Source of the DNA: an uncultured Treponema sp.
Lineage (GTDB): Bacteria; Spirochaetota; Spirochaetia; Treponematales; Treponemataceae
Length of the DNA stretch: 40,121 nt
NCBI GenBank assembly: GCA_937890485.1
Contig: CALBXN010000143.1
Coordinates: 1-40,121 of the forward strand
Direction of reading: 5' to 3'
Under the pieces are notes generated by a model that had not been told where the DNA came from, searched no databases, and saw nothing but the letters and a program-made list of their open reading frames with translations. Shown in pieces: positions 30,448 through 37,456 of the stretch. The position numbers were made by a program, and so were the translations under genes. The stretch's first letter is position 1, and every line of letters starts with the position of its first letter.

Positions 30448-30539
30448 GGAAAAGTAACCCTAATGGTAAGGGAGCGGTTTGCTAAACCGTCAGTAATCGA
30501 GTAGTCGATGTGTGCGTTCGAGTCGCACCTTTTCCGCCA
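30448..30539 (+). tRNA. tRNA-Ser (GCT)
   Basis: Acceptor GGAAAAG/CTTTTCC, anticodon loop TTGCTAA (GCT), long variable arm of about 20 nt, T-arm GTGCG-TTCGAGT-CGCAC, G73, CCA encoded. Confidence 0.92.
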
Positions 30540-30579
30540 GAAAAAATTAAATAATATTATAAAAAGGAGTCGTTTAATT

Positions 30580-31221
30580 ATGGCATACATTTATAAAATT
30601 ACTAATAATATAAATGATAAAATTTATATTGGTCAAACAAATCATACATTATCAGAAAGATTACATCAACATTATTTAGATAGTAAAAAACAATATCGTA
30701 AAAATCGACCATTATATCAAGCTATTAATAAATATGGAATAGAAAACTTTTCTATTGAACTTATAGAAAAAACTGATAATCCTTTAGAACGTGAAATATA
30801 TTGGATTGAATATTATGGTTCATTTAAAAATGGTTATAATGCCACTATGGGTGGTAATGGTAAAAGATATTTAGATTATGATTTAATAATATCTACATAT
30901 AATCAATTGCAAAATATAAATAAAGTAGCTAAAATATTAAATATAGACCAAAGTAGTATTAGCACTATATTAAATATGCATAATATTAACATTATGCATG
31001 GTGGAGAAATAACCAAAAGACAATCTAGTAAAACTGTAGCAATGATGGATAAAAATACTAATCAAATTATTAAAGTATTTTCAAGCCATATGGATGCCGC
31101 TAGATGGTTAATGACAAATAATAAAAGTTCAGATAAAGATACAAAAATAGCTGGACGTATAGGTTGTGTTACAAAAGGTAAAAGAAACACTGCTTATGGA
31201 TATAAATGGAAAGATATATAA
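30580..31221 (+). CDS. GIY-YIG homing endonuclease, 213 aa
   Basis: Starts at 30580, after AAAAGGAG; a longer frame upstream would run through tRNA-Ser and is rejected. The catalytic domain (about 1-90) has YIYKIT and YIGQT as GIY and YIG motifs, then the Arg in LSERLHQH and a Glu in LEREIYWIEYYGS. A helix-turn-helix (about 105-140, KVAKILNIDQSSISTIL) and a NUMOD/IENR1-type DNA-binding module (VFSSHMDAARW to GYKWK) follow. Such enzymes cut a specific site and spread their own gene. Here it is free-standing between tRNA genes; no intron is seen. Confidence 0.9.
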   Translation: MAYIYKITNNINDKIYIGQTNHTLSERLHQHYLDSKKQYRKNRPLYQAINKYGIENFSIELIEKTDNPLEREIYWIEYYGSFKNGYNATMGGNGKRYLDYDLIISTYNQLQNINKVAKILNIDQSSISTILNMHNINIMHGGEITKRQSSKTVAMMDKNTNQIIKVFSSHMDAARWLMTNNKSSDKDTKIAGRIGCVTKGKRNTAYGYKWKDI

Positions 31222-31229
31222 ATAGATAT

Positions 31230-31303
31230 GCACCCTTGGTATAGTGGTTGTGCCTCTGTCTCCAAAACAGATGAGAAATGTTCGATTCGTTTAGGGTGTG
31301 CCA
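31230..31303 (+). tRNA. tRNA-Trp (CCA)
   Basis: Acceptor GCACCCT/AGGGTGT, anticodon stem TCTGT/ACAGA with loop CTCCAAA (CCA), T-arm AAATG-TTCGATT-CGTTT, G73, CCA encoded. Confidence 0.92.
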
Positions 31304-31412
31304 TAGTCGCAAACAGCAATTTTACTTATAAGGTAGACAAGCGGTTAAGTCATTAAATTTGTAATTTAACAAACGATGGTTCGAATCCATCCCTCATGTA
31401 AAAATGCGACTA
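31304..31412 (+). ncRNA. Y-RNA-like element 6 with complete tRNA-like domain
   Basis: TAGTCGCA (31304-31311) pairs exactly with TGCGACTA (31405-31412), then AACAGCAA. It begins on the base after the CCA of tRNA-Trp. The insert is a tRNA-like fold in normal order: D-arm GAC/GTC with GG in the loop, anticodon arm TTAAA-TTTGTAA-TTTAA (TGT, Thr-like), T-arm GATGG-TTCGAAT-CCATC, and a weak acceptor (TATAAGG with CCTCATG, one mismatch). The CCA is replaced by TAAA. So a tRNA mimic held in a Y helix. Confidence 0.82.
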
Positions 31413-31425
31413 GTTAATAAGTCCT

Positions 31426-31510
31426 TAGTCACCAACAGCAAATAATTATTATATTGGATTTCTGTTTAAAAAGGGGTTTTTGAATTTTAATTATATATAA
31501 AAGGTGACTA
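31426..31510 (+). ncRNA. Y-RNA-like element 7
   Basis: TAGTCACC (31426-31433) pairs exactly with GGTGACTA (31503-31510), then AACAGCAA. The AT-rich insert can fold (AAAAAGGGGTTTTTG region) but has no T-arm. The helix is almost the same as in element 5, with a compensated change of the last pair. 85 nt. Confidence 0.78.
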
Positions 31511-31515
31511 GTTAT

Positions 31516-31558
31516 ACTCTGTTAGCTCAGTTGGGAGAGCACGTAATTTTAAAACCGT
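31516..31558 (+). pseudogene. 5' half of a broken tRNA
   Basis: ACTCTGT acceptor strand, TA, a perfect D-arm (GCTC-AGTTGGGA-GAGC), then CGTAATTTTAAAACCG in place of the anticodon arm. No T-arm exists before the terminator. ATAGAGT-CCA at 31872-31881 could pair with the acceptor strand, but has no T-arm before it. Probably a remnant interrupted by the following gene and RNA. Confidence 0.6.
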
Positions 31559-31581
31559 CTTGTTTTTAAAAAGAGGAAACA

Positions 31582-31728
31582 ATGAAAGAATTACTAATAA
31601 TATTTGTATTATTTTGTGCTTTAGTTTGTTTATCAGCATGTATGCTTCCTAAAACTAAAGAAGAACAAATACTTGATGATAAAGCACAAATGAAATATTT
31701 AAAAGAATATCAAATAAAACATAGATAA
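31582..31728 (+). CDS. Small lipoprotein, 48 aa
   Basis: AGAGGAAAC ribosome site, then a signal-like hydrophobic stretch (LLIIFVLFCALVCLSAC) with lipobox LSAC, Cys20 being the likely lipidated residue. The mature part is a short charged helix (KTKEEQILDDKAQMKYL). It would sit on the outside of the host membrane. Inserted downstream of a broken tRNA. Could help in superinfection exclusion, as small phage lipoproteins do in other systems (inference). Confidence 0.68.
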   Translation: MKELLIIFVLFCALVCLSACMLPKTKEEQILDDKAQMKYLKEYQIKHR

Positions 31729-31738
31729 TTTAGATAAT

Positions 31739-31911
31739 AAGGTTCGTAGACAAGTATGCTTAAAAGTCGCTTAAGAAAATAATGTGAGACTCAATATTGG
31801 AACACTAAGGAGAGACACCTTTTAGGTTTGTGGACGCACATATAAAATCCTATAAACAATCTGTGCAATCCATAGAGTCCAATCGTGTGATTAGCCTGCA
31901 CACCGAACCTT
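31739..31911 (+). ncRNA. Unidentified structured RNA at the end of the array
   Basis: AAGGTTCG (31739-31746) and CGAACCTT (31904-31911) form a perfect 8-bp closing helix. Inside are ATTGGA/TCCAAT (31795-31800 with 31878-31883), GCACA/TGTGC (about 31836-31866) and GTGTG/CACAC (about 31885-31903). No coding frame. About 173 nt, followed by the terminator, so it is the last product of the array transcript. It fits no family I know; not tmRNA, RNase P RNA or SRP RNA by motif. Confidence 0.6.
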
Positions 31912-31938
31912 GATTTCATAATTAACCTCCAATAAAAA

Positions 31939-31980
31939 AATAAGGGATAAGCCATTAAGACCTATCCCTTATTTTTATTT
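31939..31980. terminator. Bidirectional terminator between converging units
   Basis: AATAAGGGATA (31939-31949) and TATCCCTTATT (31963-31973) form an 11-bp stem with T-runs on both strands (A-run before, T-run after). It ends the tRNA array on the plus strand and the tail genes on the minus strand; the tail-gene stop lies at its right edge. Confidence 0.92.
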
Positions 31981-32403
31981 CTTTTTTTTATTTGATTTTC
32001 TTTTAGTTTGAGGTTTTGTTTCTGCTTGAATTTCTTCCACTTTGTTTTTTGTATCACGTATAGTTTTATCTCTATGCTCAAGATAAACAAGTGGTTCTTG
32101 CATTTTGTTTTTATGATATATTTTTACACCAATATAAGCAATTTTTTTATTATCAATTTTACCAACAAGTGGTAAACCCATAATATCACCTGTTTTCACA
32201 TCATCATGTATAGTACATTGCATATGCGATAAGTGTAATTCAAAATCTTCATTATATAAAATACATCCATCATCTGTAATTTTTAATTTACCATCAAATG
32301 GAACGTGTATGATATCATTACGTGAACAATGAAGAATTAAATATTCTCCATCATAACGTAAAACATTATATGTATCTAATATTTTATTTTTAAATAAACT
32401 CAT
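31975..32403 (-). CDS. Tail-region protein with degenerate M23/LytM-like fold, 142 aa
   Basis: HVPFDGKLKITDDG, ELHLSHM, VKTGDIMGLPLVG and EPLVYLEH follow the order of an M23 peptidase domain (aPfdG.v, hl.H, v..Gd.iG, dP..yl), but the zinc-binding HxxxD and HxH residues are not conserved, so it is likely non-catalytic. The tail end is basic and Lys-rich. Last gene of the minus-strand unit, AAGGAG ribosome site. Could be a tail or baseplate part; the fold is inference by eye. Confidence 0.45.
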   Translation of the reverse strand: MSLFKNKILDTYNVLRYDGEYLILHCSRNDIIHVPFDGKLKITDDGCILYNEDFELHLSHMQCTIHDDVKTGDIMGLPLVGKIDNKKIAYIGVKIYHKNKMQEPLVYLEHRDKTIRDTKNKVEEIQAETKPQTKRKSNKKKK

Positions 32404-32420
32404 ATCATTTCACTCCTTAT

Positions 32421-34556
32421 TTATACTGCATCATAGATATCAGGCATTTGTGCTCCTGCATAATTTGGAGTAGACCAAACTATATCTATTTTAGCGTCAG
32501 TTACCAATTTTAATCTACCAACTTTATACAAAGATATATCAGAAAATTCAGGATAATATCTAATAGCATTAATAGATTGTGTACCATCAGTTGATACTTC
32601 AGTTGAAATAGATTTAACTAACCAATAATCATTTTCTTCAGTGGTATTATTTGGTAATGTATAATCAATAATTTGATTAACATCAAGCCAATATATTGGT
32701 GCAGTATTAATAGTTATACTATCATGTAATCTAGCTTTAAGATATATTTCATATCTCGCTCTTTGTTGTGCTAAATCATCACTATAAATATTGTCATATT
32801 CACCACCAGTACAAACAAGTCTAATTTGTCTATTAAATTTAGGAAAATTAACAACATTGCTTGTAGACATTGGCATTACATATCCTTCAATTGGATAATA
32901 TGATACATGCAACTCAGCTTCATAGTCACCAGTTTTCTTAATATATATCATATACTTCATTGAAAAATCTAAAGATATATGTTCATCATTTACATTAGTA
33001 ATTAATTCTTGTAAATTAAAAGATTCATCCACTCTATAAAGTAAAAATATATTTTCATAATTATCTATAATGTCATTATCGTTGTTGTCAATTAAATCAT
33101 ACTCATCAGAAGCTTCACCAATAAATACTTTTAAAGTTTGTACTGGTATTCCTTTTAATACTACATCTGTGCTAAATGCCCATTCTGTTCCTATTGGAGC
33201 TATACCAAATTGGTTACTTGAACACCAAGGTGAAATATTAACACTTAATAATGAACCATTTACATCATTTGGAATATTAGTAATGGCTTGCTCATTATCT
33301 TCAATAAATGAAGCTTTGTTCATTGTATTAGTAATATAATCTCTAGATTGCCCTATATAAAAAGGTGAATCTGGGTTATTTTCAATGGCAATAGCATGAG
33401 ATTGCATACCACCTAAATATTGAAAATTATCATCGCTAATAGAATCAGATACATTCAATTTAATGCAATAATATTTATTACCAATTATAATAGGAGATAA
33501 ACTTATATCCATTATTCCAAGTCTAACTCCATTAACATCATTAATAATAATATTGTATAAACTATTTTCTAACACTAAGGGTCTAGTTATATCTCCATCT
33601 ACAAATATACCAAAACCAAGTATAGTTTGTTTATTTAAATAATAACTTTTTTCATATGTAGTCTTTAAAGTAATCGTATGGTCATTAACTGTTGCTTCAC
33701 AAAACTCATCAGGATTATGAACTTTACCAAACACTTCAATATAATTTTTTACTTCTGAAAAATCAGTATTAATATTATAACCAATATTTGTTTTATCCCA
33801 AATTACATGGTCTACAACTGGCGTAGGCTCACCATATTCATTAGTAATATTATTAACCACAACTTTTCCACTAGGAATCTTTTGAAAATGAAATACACCA
33901 TCCACATCAAAAAAGAATTCCCAATTAGAATTTATATCTCTTAACTGACATAATAAATCATAAGCAGTCTCACCAATATCTATATTAATATCTTGGGGAA
34001 CTTTACTTTGTGGTGGGTCATATGTAATGCATTTTGTAAATCCTTGTTCTTGCAAAATAGATTTAACAGCGTTAGATATGGATGACCCTTGTGGTACGGT
34101 ATATACCATTCCTTCTAAATATCCACTACGCATTCCTGTTAACTTAGACATTAAATCTACTGCTTGAAACGATAAATTGTTAGTAGAAGCATCATAATTA
34201 ACACTAGGTTCATTAATACAATATATTCCTTGATTAACCCATATATATTCTTGAGTCCTTATATCTTTTATAGATGTATAAATTTGTAAATATTTATCAA
34301 ACCAATAACCATTACCAGCAGTCCAATAAAATGAACTAGATTGATTTTGTTTACTATCATCTTTTAATGTCATATTAATGTTTGCTGTACGTCTAATATC
34401 AGAATCAGCATCAATATCTAATGATACATTATTAGCCTTACCACTTACTTCATCTAAAATAGTATAATTATAATCAAGAACAAATAGTCTACAATCTATA
34501 TCTCTTAATGTTTGTAGCGTAGTATTATATTGTAATTGAGTAGGCATTTTATACAC
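32421..34556 (-). CDS. Tail/baseplate hub-like protein, 711 aa
   Basis: Large beta-rich protein. The N-terminal half (DSDIRRTANINMTL, FWVNQGIYCINEPSV-type stretch, SISNAVKSILQEQGF, then LLCQLRDINSNWEFFFDVDGVFHF) fits the DUF5048/Tal-N-like hub proteins of phages, which sit at the tail tip. A central jelly-roll-like part and a C-terminal IDYTLPN and ARYEIYLKARLHDS block follow. Its start overlaps the stop of the gene before by 8 nt. Acts in the virion. Name is by pattern and position. Confidence 0.72.
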   Translation of the reverse strand: MYKMPTQLQYNTTLQTLRDIDCRLFVLDYNYTILDEVSGKANNVSLDIDADSDIRRTANINMTLKDDSKQNQSSSFYWTAGNGYWFDKYLQIYTSIKDIRTQEYIWVNQGIYCINEPSVNYDASTNNLSFQAVDLMSKLTGMRSGYLEGMVYTVPQGSSISNAVKSILQEQGFTKCITYDPPQSKVPQDINIDIGETAYDLLCQLRDINSNWEFFFDVDGVFHFQKIPSGKVVVNNITNEYGEPTPVVDHVIWDKTNIGYNINTDFSEVKNYIEVFGKVHNPDEFCEATVNDHTITLKTTYEKSYYLNKQTILGFGIFVDGDITRPLVLENSLYNIIINDVNGVRLGIMDISLSPIIIGNKYYCIKLNVSDSISDDNFQYLGGMQSHAIAIENNPDSPFYIGQSRDYITNTMNKASFIEDNEQAITNIPNDVNGSLLSVNISPWCSSNQFGIAPIGTEWAFSTDVVLKGIPVQTLKVFIGEASDEYDLIDNNDNDIIDNYENIFLLYRVDESFNLQELITNVNDEHISLDFSMKYMIYIKKTGDYEAELHVSYYPIEGYVMPMSTSNVVNFPKFNRQIRLVCTGGEYDNIYSDDLAQQRARYEIYLKARLHDSITINTAPIYWLDVNQIIDYTLPNNTTEENDYWLVKSISTEVSTDGTQSINAIRYYPEFSDISLYKVGRLKLVTDAKIDIVWSTPNYAGAQMPDIYDAV

Positions 34557-36030
34557 CTCCCAATGATATCAATCCACTATTTTCTAAATCTTCTTGGTTT
34601 TCTACATCACCAATTTCTGTCCATGATGCAGAAAATGTTCCGATACCCATACCCCATTCATTAGTAAAGGACACACTGACATTATCAGTAATCATAATAA
34701 GCCATATATTGCCATTCCAATCTTTTAAAATCTTAGGCGATTTATTAGTTAAGAAATTTTCTATTAATATTCTACGATTAACCATACTAATTCTATCTAA
34801 ATCATATACTGTATAATAATTTTCTGGTAAAATTTGTGCAAAAATACTACCAGTATGATATTGTACCCTACTATTAGTTACAATAATAGGATATTTTCCA
34901 CCAATAGGTACAATAACACCAACATCTTGATTAGTAGTCACATCATTATATCCTACACCAGCTTTTAATTTTTGAGAATTAGTATTATCAACAATAAAAA
35001 CATCATCAAATACAGACTCAATAGAATCTGAAACTGTATATCCACCTTCAATTTCTACTTCTACGCCACTTTGCATTTGCACAATAATTGGTACTAATGC
35101 ATATTGATATGTTTTGCCACATTGATTATAAAAATCAATAACTGTGAAATTCATATCAGATGCTTGAGATATAGGTATACTAAATAAAGTCAACCATGTG
35201 CCTGTAACATCATTAACGTCTTTTCTTTTTACTAATATTCTATTAATATTAGATGAATAAGAATCACTTAAATTACTTGTTACACTAATATATCCATTAC
35301 AAGCATCATTAATAACAATAGCTTTATCAAGAACAGGAGCGTCAATGCTAACTAAAAATGTATTACTTCTATAAGTTAATATCATACCTTCTGTAGTAGT
35401 AACAGTTACTACTACATAATAACTACTATTATTAAGTAAACCAGTAAAATTATAATTTAATATGTAATTATTAGTAACACCCTGTCTTTCTCCGCTTCCC
35501 AATATAACACTACTAGTTGATTGTAAAACACCTACACTATTATATAAATCAAATTGATACTGTTGCGCTATGTTAACTACATCAATTTCAGTATTAATAT
35601 TACTATTATATAATGCTAAAACATTATAAGAAGTAATTGCAATAACAGTAGGAATTGTATTAATAGTTAAAGATGGAGTAGGCAAACACCAGAATAATTT
35701 AGATATACTTAGCCCACTTCCACCAGTTGTACCAGCCGTATCAGTAAAAGTTTGAATTTGTGCATAATATTGCTTATTATTTACAAAATCTGCACTACTT
35801 TTACCATCTGCATATATAATGCTCGAATCAGTCTTTGCTGGTAAAATATGTAAATTATCAGTTGTAATATATAAATGGGTACATATTAAACTATTATCAT
35901 TTAAATCATATATATAAAGTATATTACTCCTAACCAAATCAGTGCCACCAATTATATTAAATTCAATTGTTGTACCCACATCTACATTAAAAGCATTAAT
36001 TTGATTAATTAATGGAGCAGGATTTGCCAT
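34549..36030 (-). CDS. Tail protein with fibronectin-III-like repeats, 493 aa
   Basis: Beta-strand-rich, almost without Cys and charged helices; repeats such as YYVVVTVTTTEGMILTYRS and KTYQYALVPII look like FN3-type domains (about residues 130-340). The end (WGMGIGTFSASWTEIGD) resembles a tail assembly domain. AAAGGAG ribosome site. Located between hub and OB-fold-like tail proteins, so probably a baseplate or tail-tip element. Confidence 0.65.
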   Translation of the reverse strand: MANPAPLINQINAFNVDVGTTIEFNIIGGTDLVRSNILYIYDLNDNSLICTHLYITTDNLHILPAKTDSSIIYADGKSSADFVNNKQYYAQIQTFTDTAGTTGGSGLSISKLFWCLPTPSLTINTIPTVIAITSYNVLALYNSNINTEIDVVNIAQQYQFDLYNSVGVLQSTSSVILGSGERQGVTNNYILNYNFTGLLNNSSYYVVVTVTTTEGMILTYRSNTFLVSIDAPVLDKAIVINDACNGYISVTSNLSDSYSSNINRILVKRKDVNDVTGTWLTLFSIPISQASDMNFTVIDFYNQCGKTYQYALVPIIVQMQSGVEVEIEGGYTVSDSIESVFDDVFIVDNTNSQKLKAGVGYNDVTTNQDVGVIVPIGGKYPIIVTNSRVQYHTGSIFAQILPENYYTVYDLDRISMVNRRILIENFLTNKSPKILKDWNGNIWLIMITDNVSVSFTNEWGMGIGTFSASWTEIGDVENQEDLENSGLISLGGV

Positions 36031-36060
36031 ATTACTCTACTCCTTTCATTTTTTATTTTT

Positions 36061-37047
36061 TTAAGCTGTAGCTTTTATCCAAAGAATTTTAAATGTTGCT
36101 GTTTGATTTGTTAATACTGAACTTCCATTATTTAAAAATCCAACAGTTAATATTGGATTTGAATCCATAGTATTATCGGTAACATAATTTGTCGTTGCTT
36201 GAATATTCGTATCAGTATTACTATAGCCTACAATGCCAATAGCACGATATCCATTTTCTCTTGTAATATTATAATCCACAGGTAAAATATTACCATAAGC
36301 ATCAATATTTGCAATTGAAACTGTATAATCAGTAACCTTATATAGATTAACAATACTACCTAAAAATTGTCCATTACCATTATTATCAATAATTAACAAA
36401 TTAGTTAATCCATCACGTAATATTATTTGATTATTATGAATAAACAAATTCATTCCACCATTATTAGGATTGGCAATAAATTCGGTTTGAGATTTTTGTG
36501 TAATTAAAATACCAATGCCTACAGACGCATTATTAGAAGCCCAAAAATACTTCTCAGTATCAGTTGCAATGTCATAAGCTCCAGCACTATCTTGTCCTAT
36601 TACCCATTCTGTACCATTCCATACATATAACTTATTTTGTTCTGATGTAGAATACCATTGGTCACCAACTTTATAATCATCCCCTTCAGGCTCAGTAGAT
36701 TGATAAAATGTTTTATTAGTATTTTGTACTTCTTGACTTGCTTCTTCAGCCATTGTTGTAGCATAAGCAACCTTTTTACCCATTGAACTATCAGATAATA
36801 TAGATGAAGTAATATACATTTGTGTTGCTTGATTACAAGGTATAACCACTTTTACTACATCATATAAATTATAAGTCATATCATTAACAGTAATAACATT
36901 AGGATATGTCCACCCACCTATTTGTACAGAATATGTATTATCATTGTTGACTTTTACTATCTGTCCTGTTCGAGTTTTATCATATCCTGCTTTTTCTATC
37001 TTAGTATTTATCATTGTCTTAATACTTTCGATAAATGAATTAGACAT
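36061..37047 (-). CDS. Tail protein with OB-fold-like N-terminus, 328 aa
   Basis: The first 85 residues (TRTGQIVKVNNDNTYSVQIGGWTYPNVITV) look like the OB domain of gp5/gpV-type baseplate spikes. Then comes a carbohydrate-binding-like EGDDYKVGDQWYSTSEQNKLYVWNG and WVIGQDS pattern. The last part (FLGSIVNLYKVTDYTV) is a beta repeat. AAAGGAG ribosome site. Likely a tail-tip or fibre part. Confidence 0.62.
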   Translation of the reverse strand: MSNSFIESIKTMINTKIEKAGYDKTRTGQIVKVNNDNTYSVQIGGWTYPNVITVNDMTYNLYDVVKVVIPCNQATQMYITSSILSDSSMGKKVAYATTMAEEASQEVQNTNKTFYQSTEPEGDDYKVGDQWYSTSEQNKLYVWNGTEWVIGQDSAGAYDIATDTEKYFWASNNASVGIGILITQKSQTEFIANPNNGGMNLFIHNNQIILRDGLTNLLIIDNNGNGQFLGSIVNLYKVTDYTVSIANIDAYGNILPVDYNITRENGYRAIGIVGYSNTDTNIQATTNYVTDNTMDSNPILTVGFLNNGSSVLTNQTATFKILWIKATA

Positions 37048-37072
37048 ATTATTATCACTCCTTTTATAAAAT

Positions 37073-37110
37073 ATATTAACCCATTAATCATTAAATCAAT
37101 GGGTTAATAT
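37073..37110. terminator. 13-bp hairpin between minus-strand genes
   Basis: ATATTAACCCATT (37073-37085) and AATGGGTTAATAT (37098-37110) pair perfectly with a 12-nt loop. It is after the stop of the small gene at 37119 and before the start of the tail gene at 37047. The T-run on the minus strand is short, so a partial terminator or processing hairpin. Confidence 0.6.
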
Positions 37111-37118
37111 ATGTTAAT

Positions 37119-37283
37119 TTATTTCATAAACTTGTTTTCTTGGTATTCAGTTTGTAACCATAATTCAAGATTATATCCACAAAACGCAAAACCTTTACCA
37201 TCTGCATTCGCAAAATATATTCCACGAATAAATTCAGCAAGTTCATCATTATTCATTGTTCTAATCTTTTCTGCATTAGTCAT
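37119..37283 (-). CDS. Small conserved protein (MTNAEKIR type), 54 aa
   Basis: MTNAEKIRTMNNDELAEFI opens a small family I recall from phages and Firmicutes accessory DNA, usually with CP.G and a C-terminal C..WL motif; here FCGYNLELWLQTEYQ stands in that place. AGGAT ribosome site. Function unknown. It lies between tail genes although it is not structural in type. Confidence 0.72.
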   Translation of the reverse strand: MTNAEKIRTMNNDELAEFIRGIYFANADGKGFAFCGYNLELWLQTEYQENKFMK

Positions 37284-37456
37284 AACGTTTTATCCTTTTT
37301 TTGTATATTATTCTTTAAATCATCCATTCTTTATTCAAATATAATAATTAATAATCTAACAAAGTTACTTATATTATTCAAAGTATCTTACTAAGCATAA
37401 GTAACTATTTGACTATAATATTTTTATATTTTATTTTACTAATTTAAAGGTCTATT
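37284..37456. other. Non-coding gap before the receptor-binding gene's end
   Basis: 173 nt with no gene. AGTTACTTAT (37363-37372) is repeated inverted at 37397-37406 (10 bp, 24-nt loop), which could end the minus-strand transcript of the receptor-binding gene or be an operator. The rest is AT-rich without a clear promoter. Confidence 0.45.

Noticed and set aside
30194..30590. Minus-strand open frames over the tRNA-Ser and tRNA-Cys region
   Set aside because: They are antisense to tRNAs and depend on the conserved T-arm sequence (SNPV- and SNPI-like peptides are typical artefacts of tRNA antisense).
25920..31520. CRISPR array (regularly spaced similar short units)
   Set aside because: The repeated units are tRNA T-arms and Y-like boxes with different spacing; there are no identical repeats with unique spacers.
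31739..31911. Group I intron core after the broken tRNA (GGTTCGTAGAC and ATAGAGTCC resemble the R and S elements)
   Set aside because: P7 pairing is not convincing and no 3' tRNA exon with a T-arm follows.
37111..37344. Plus-strand open frame of 77 codons
   Set aside because: It is antisense to a recognisable 54-aa gene on the minus strand and has no ribosome site.
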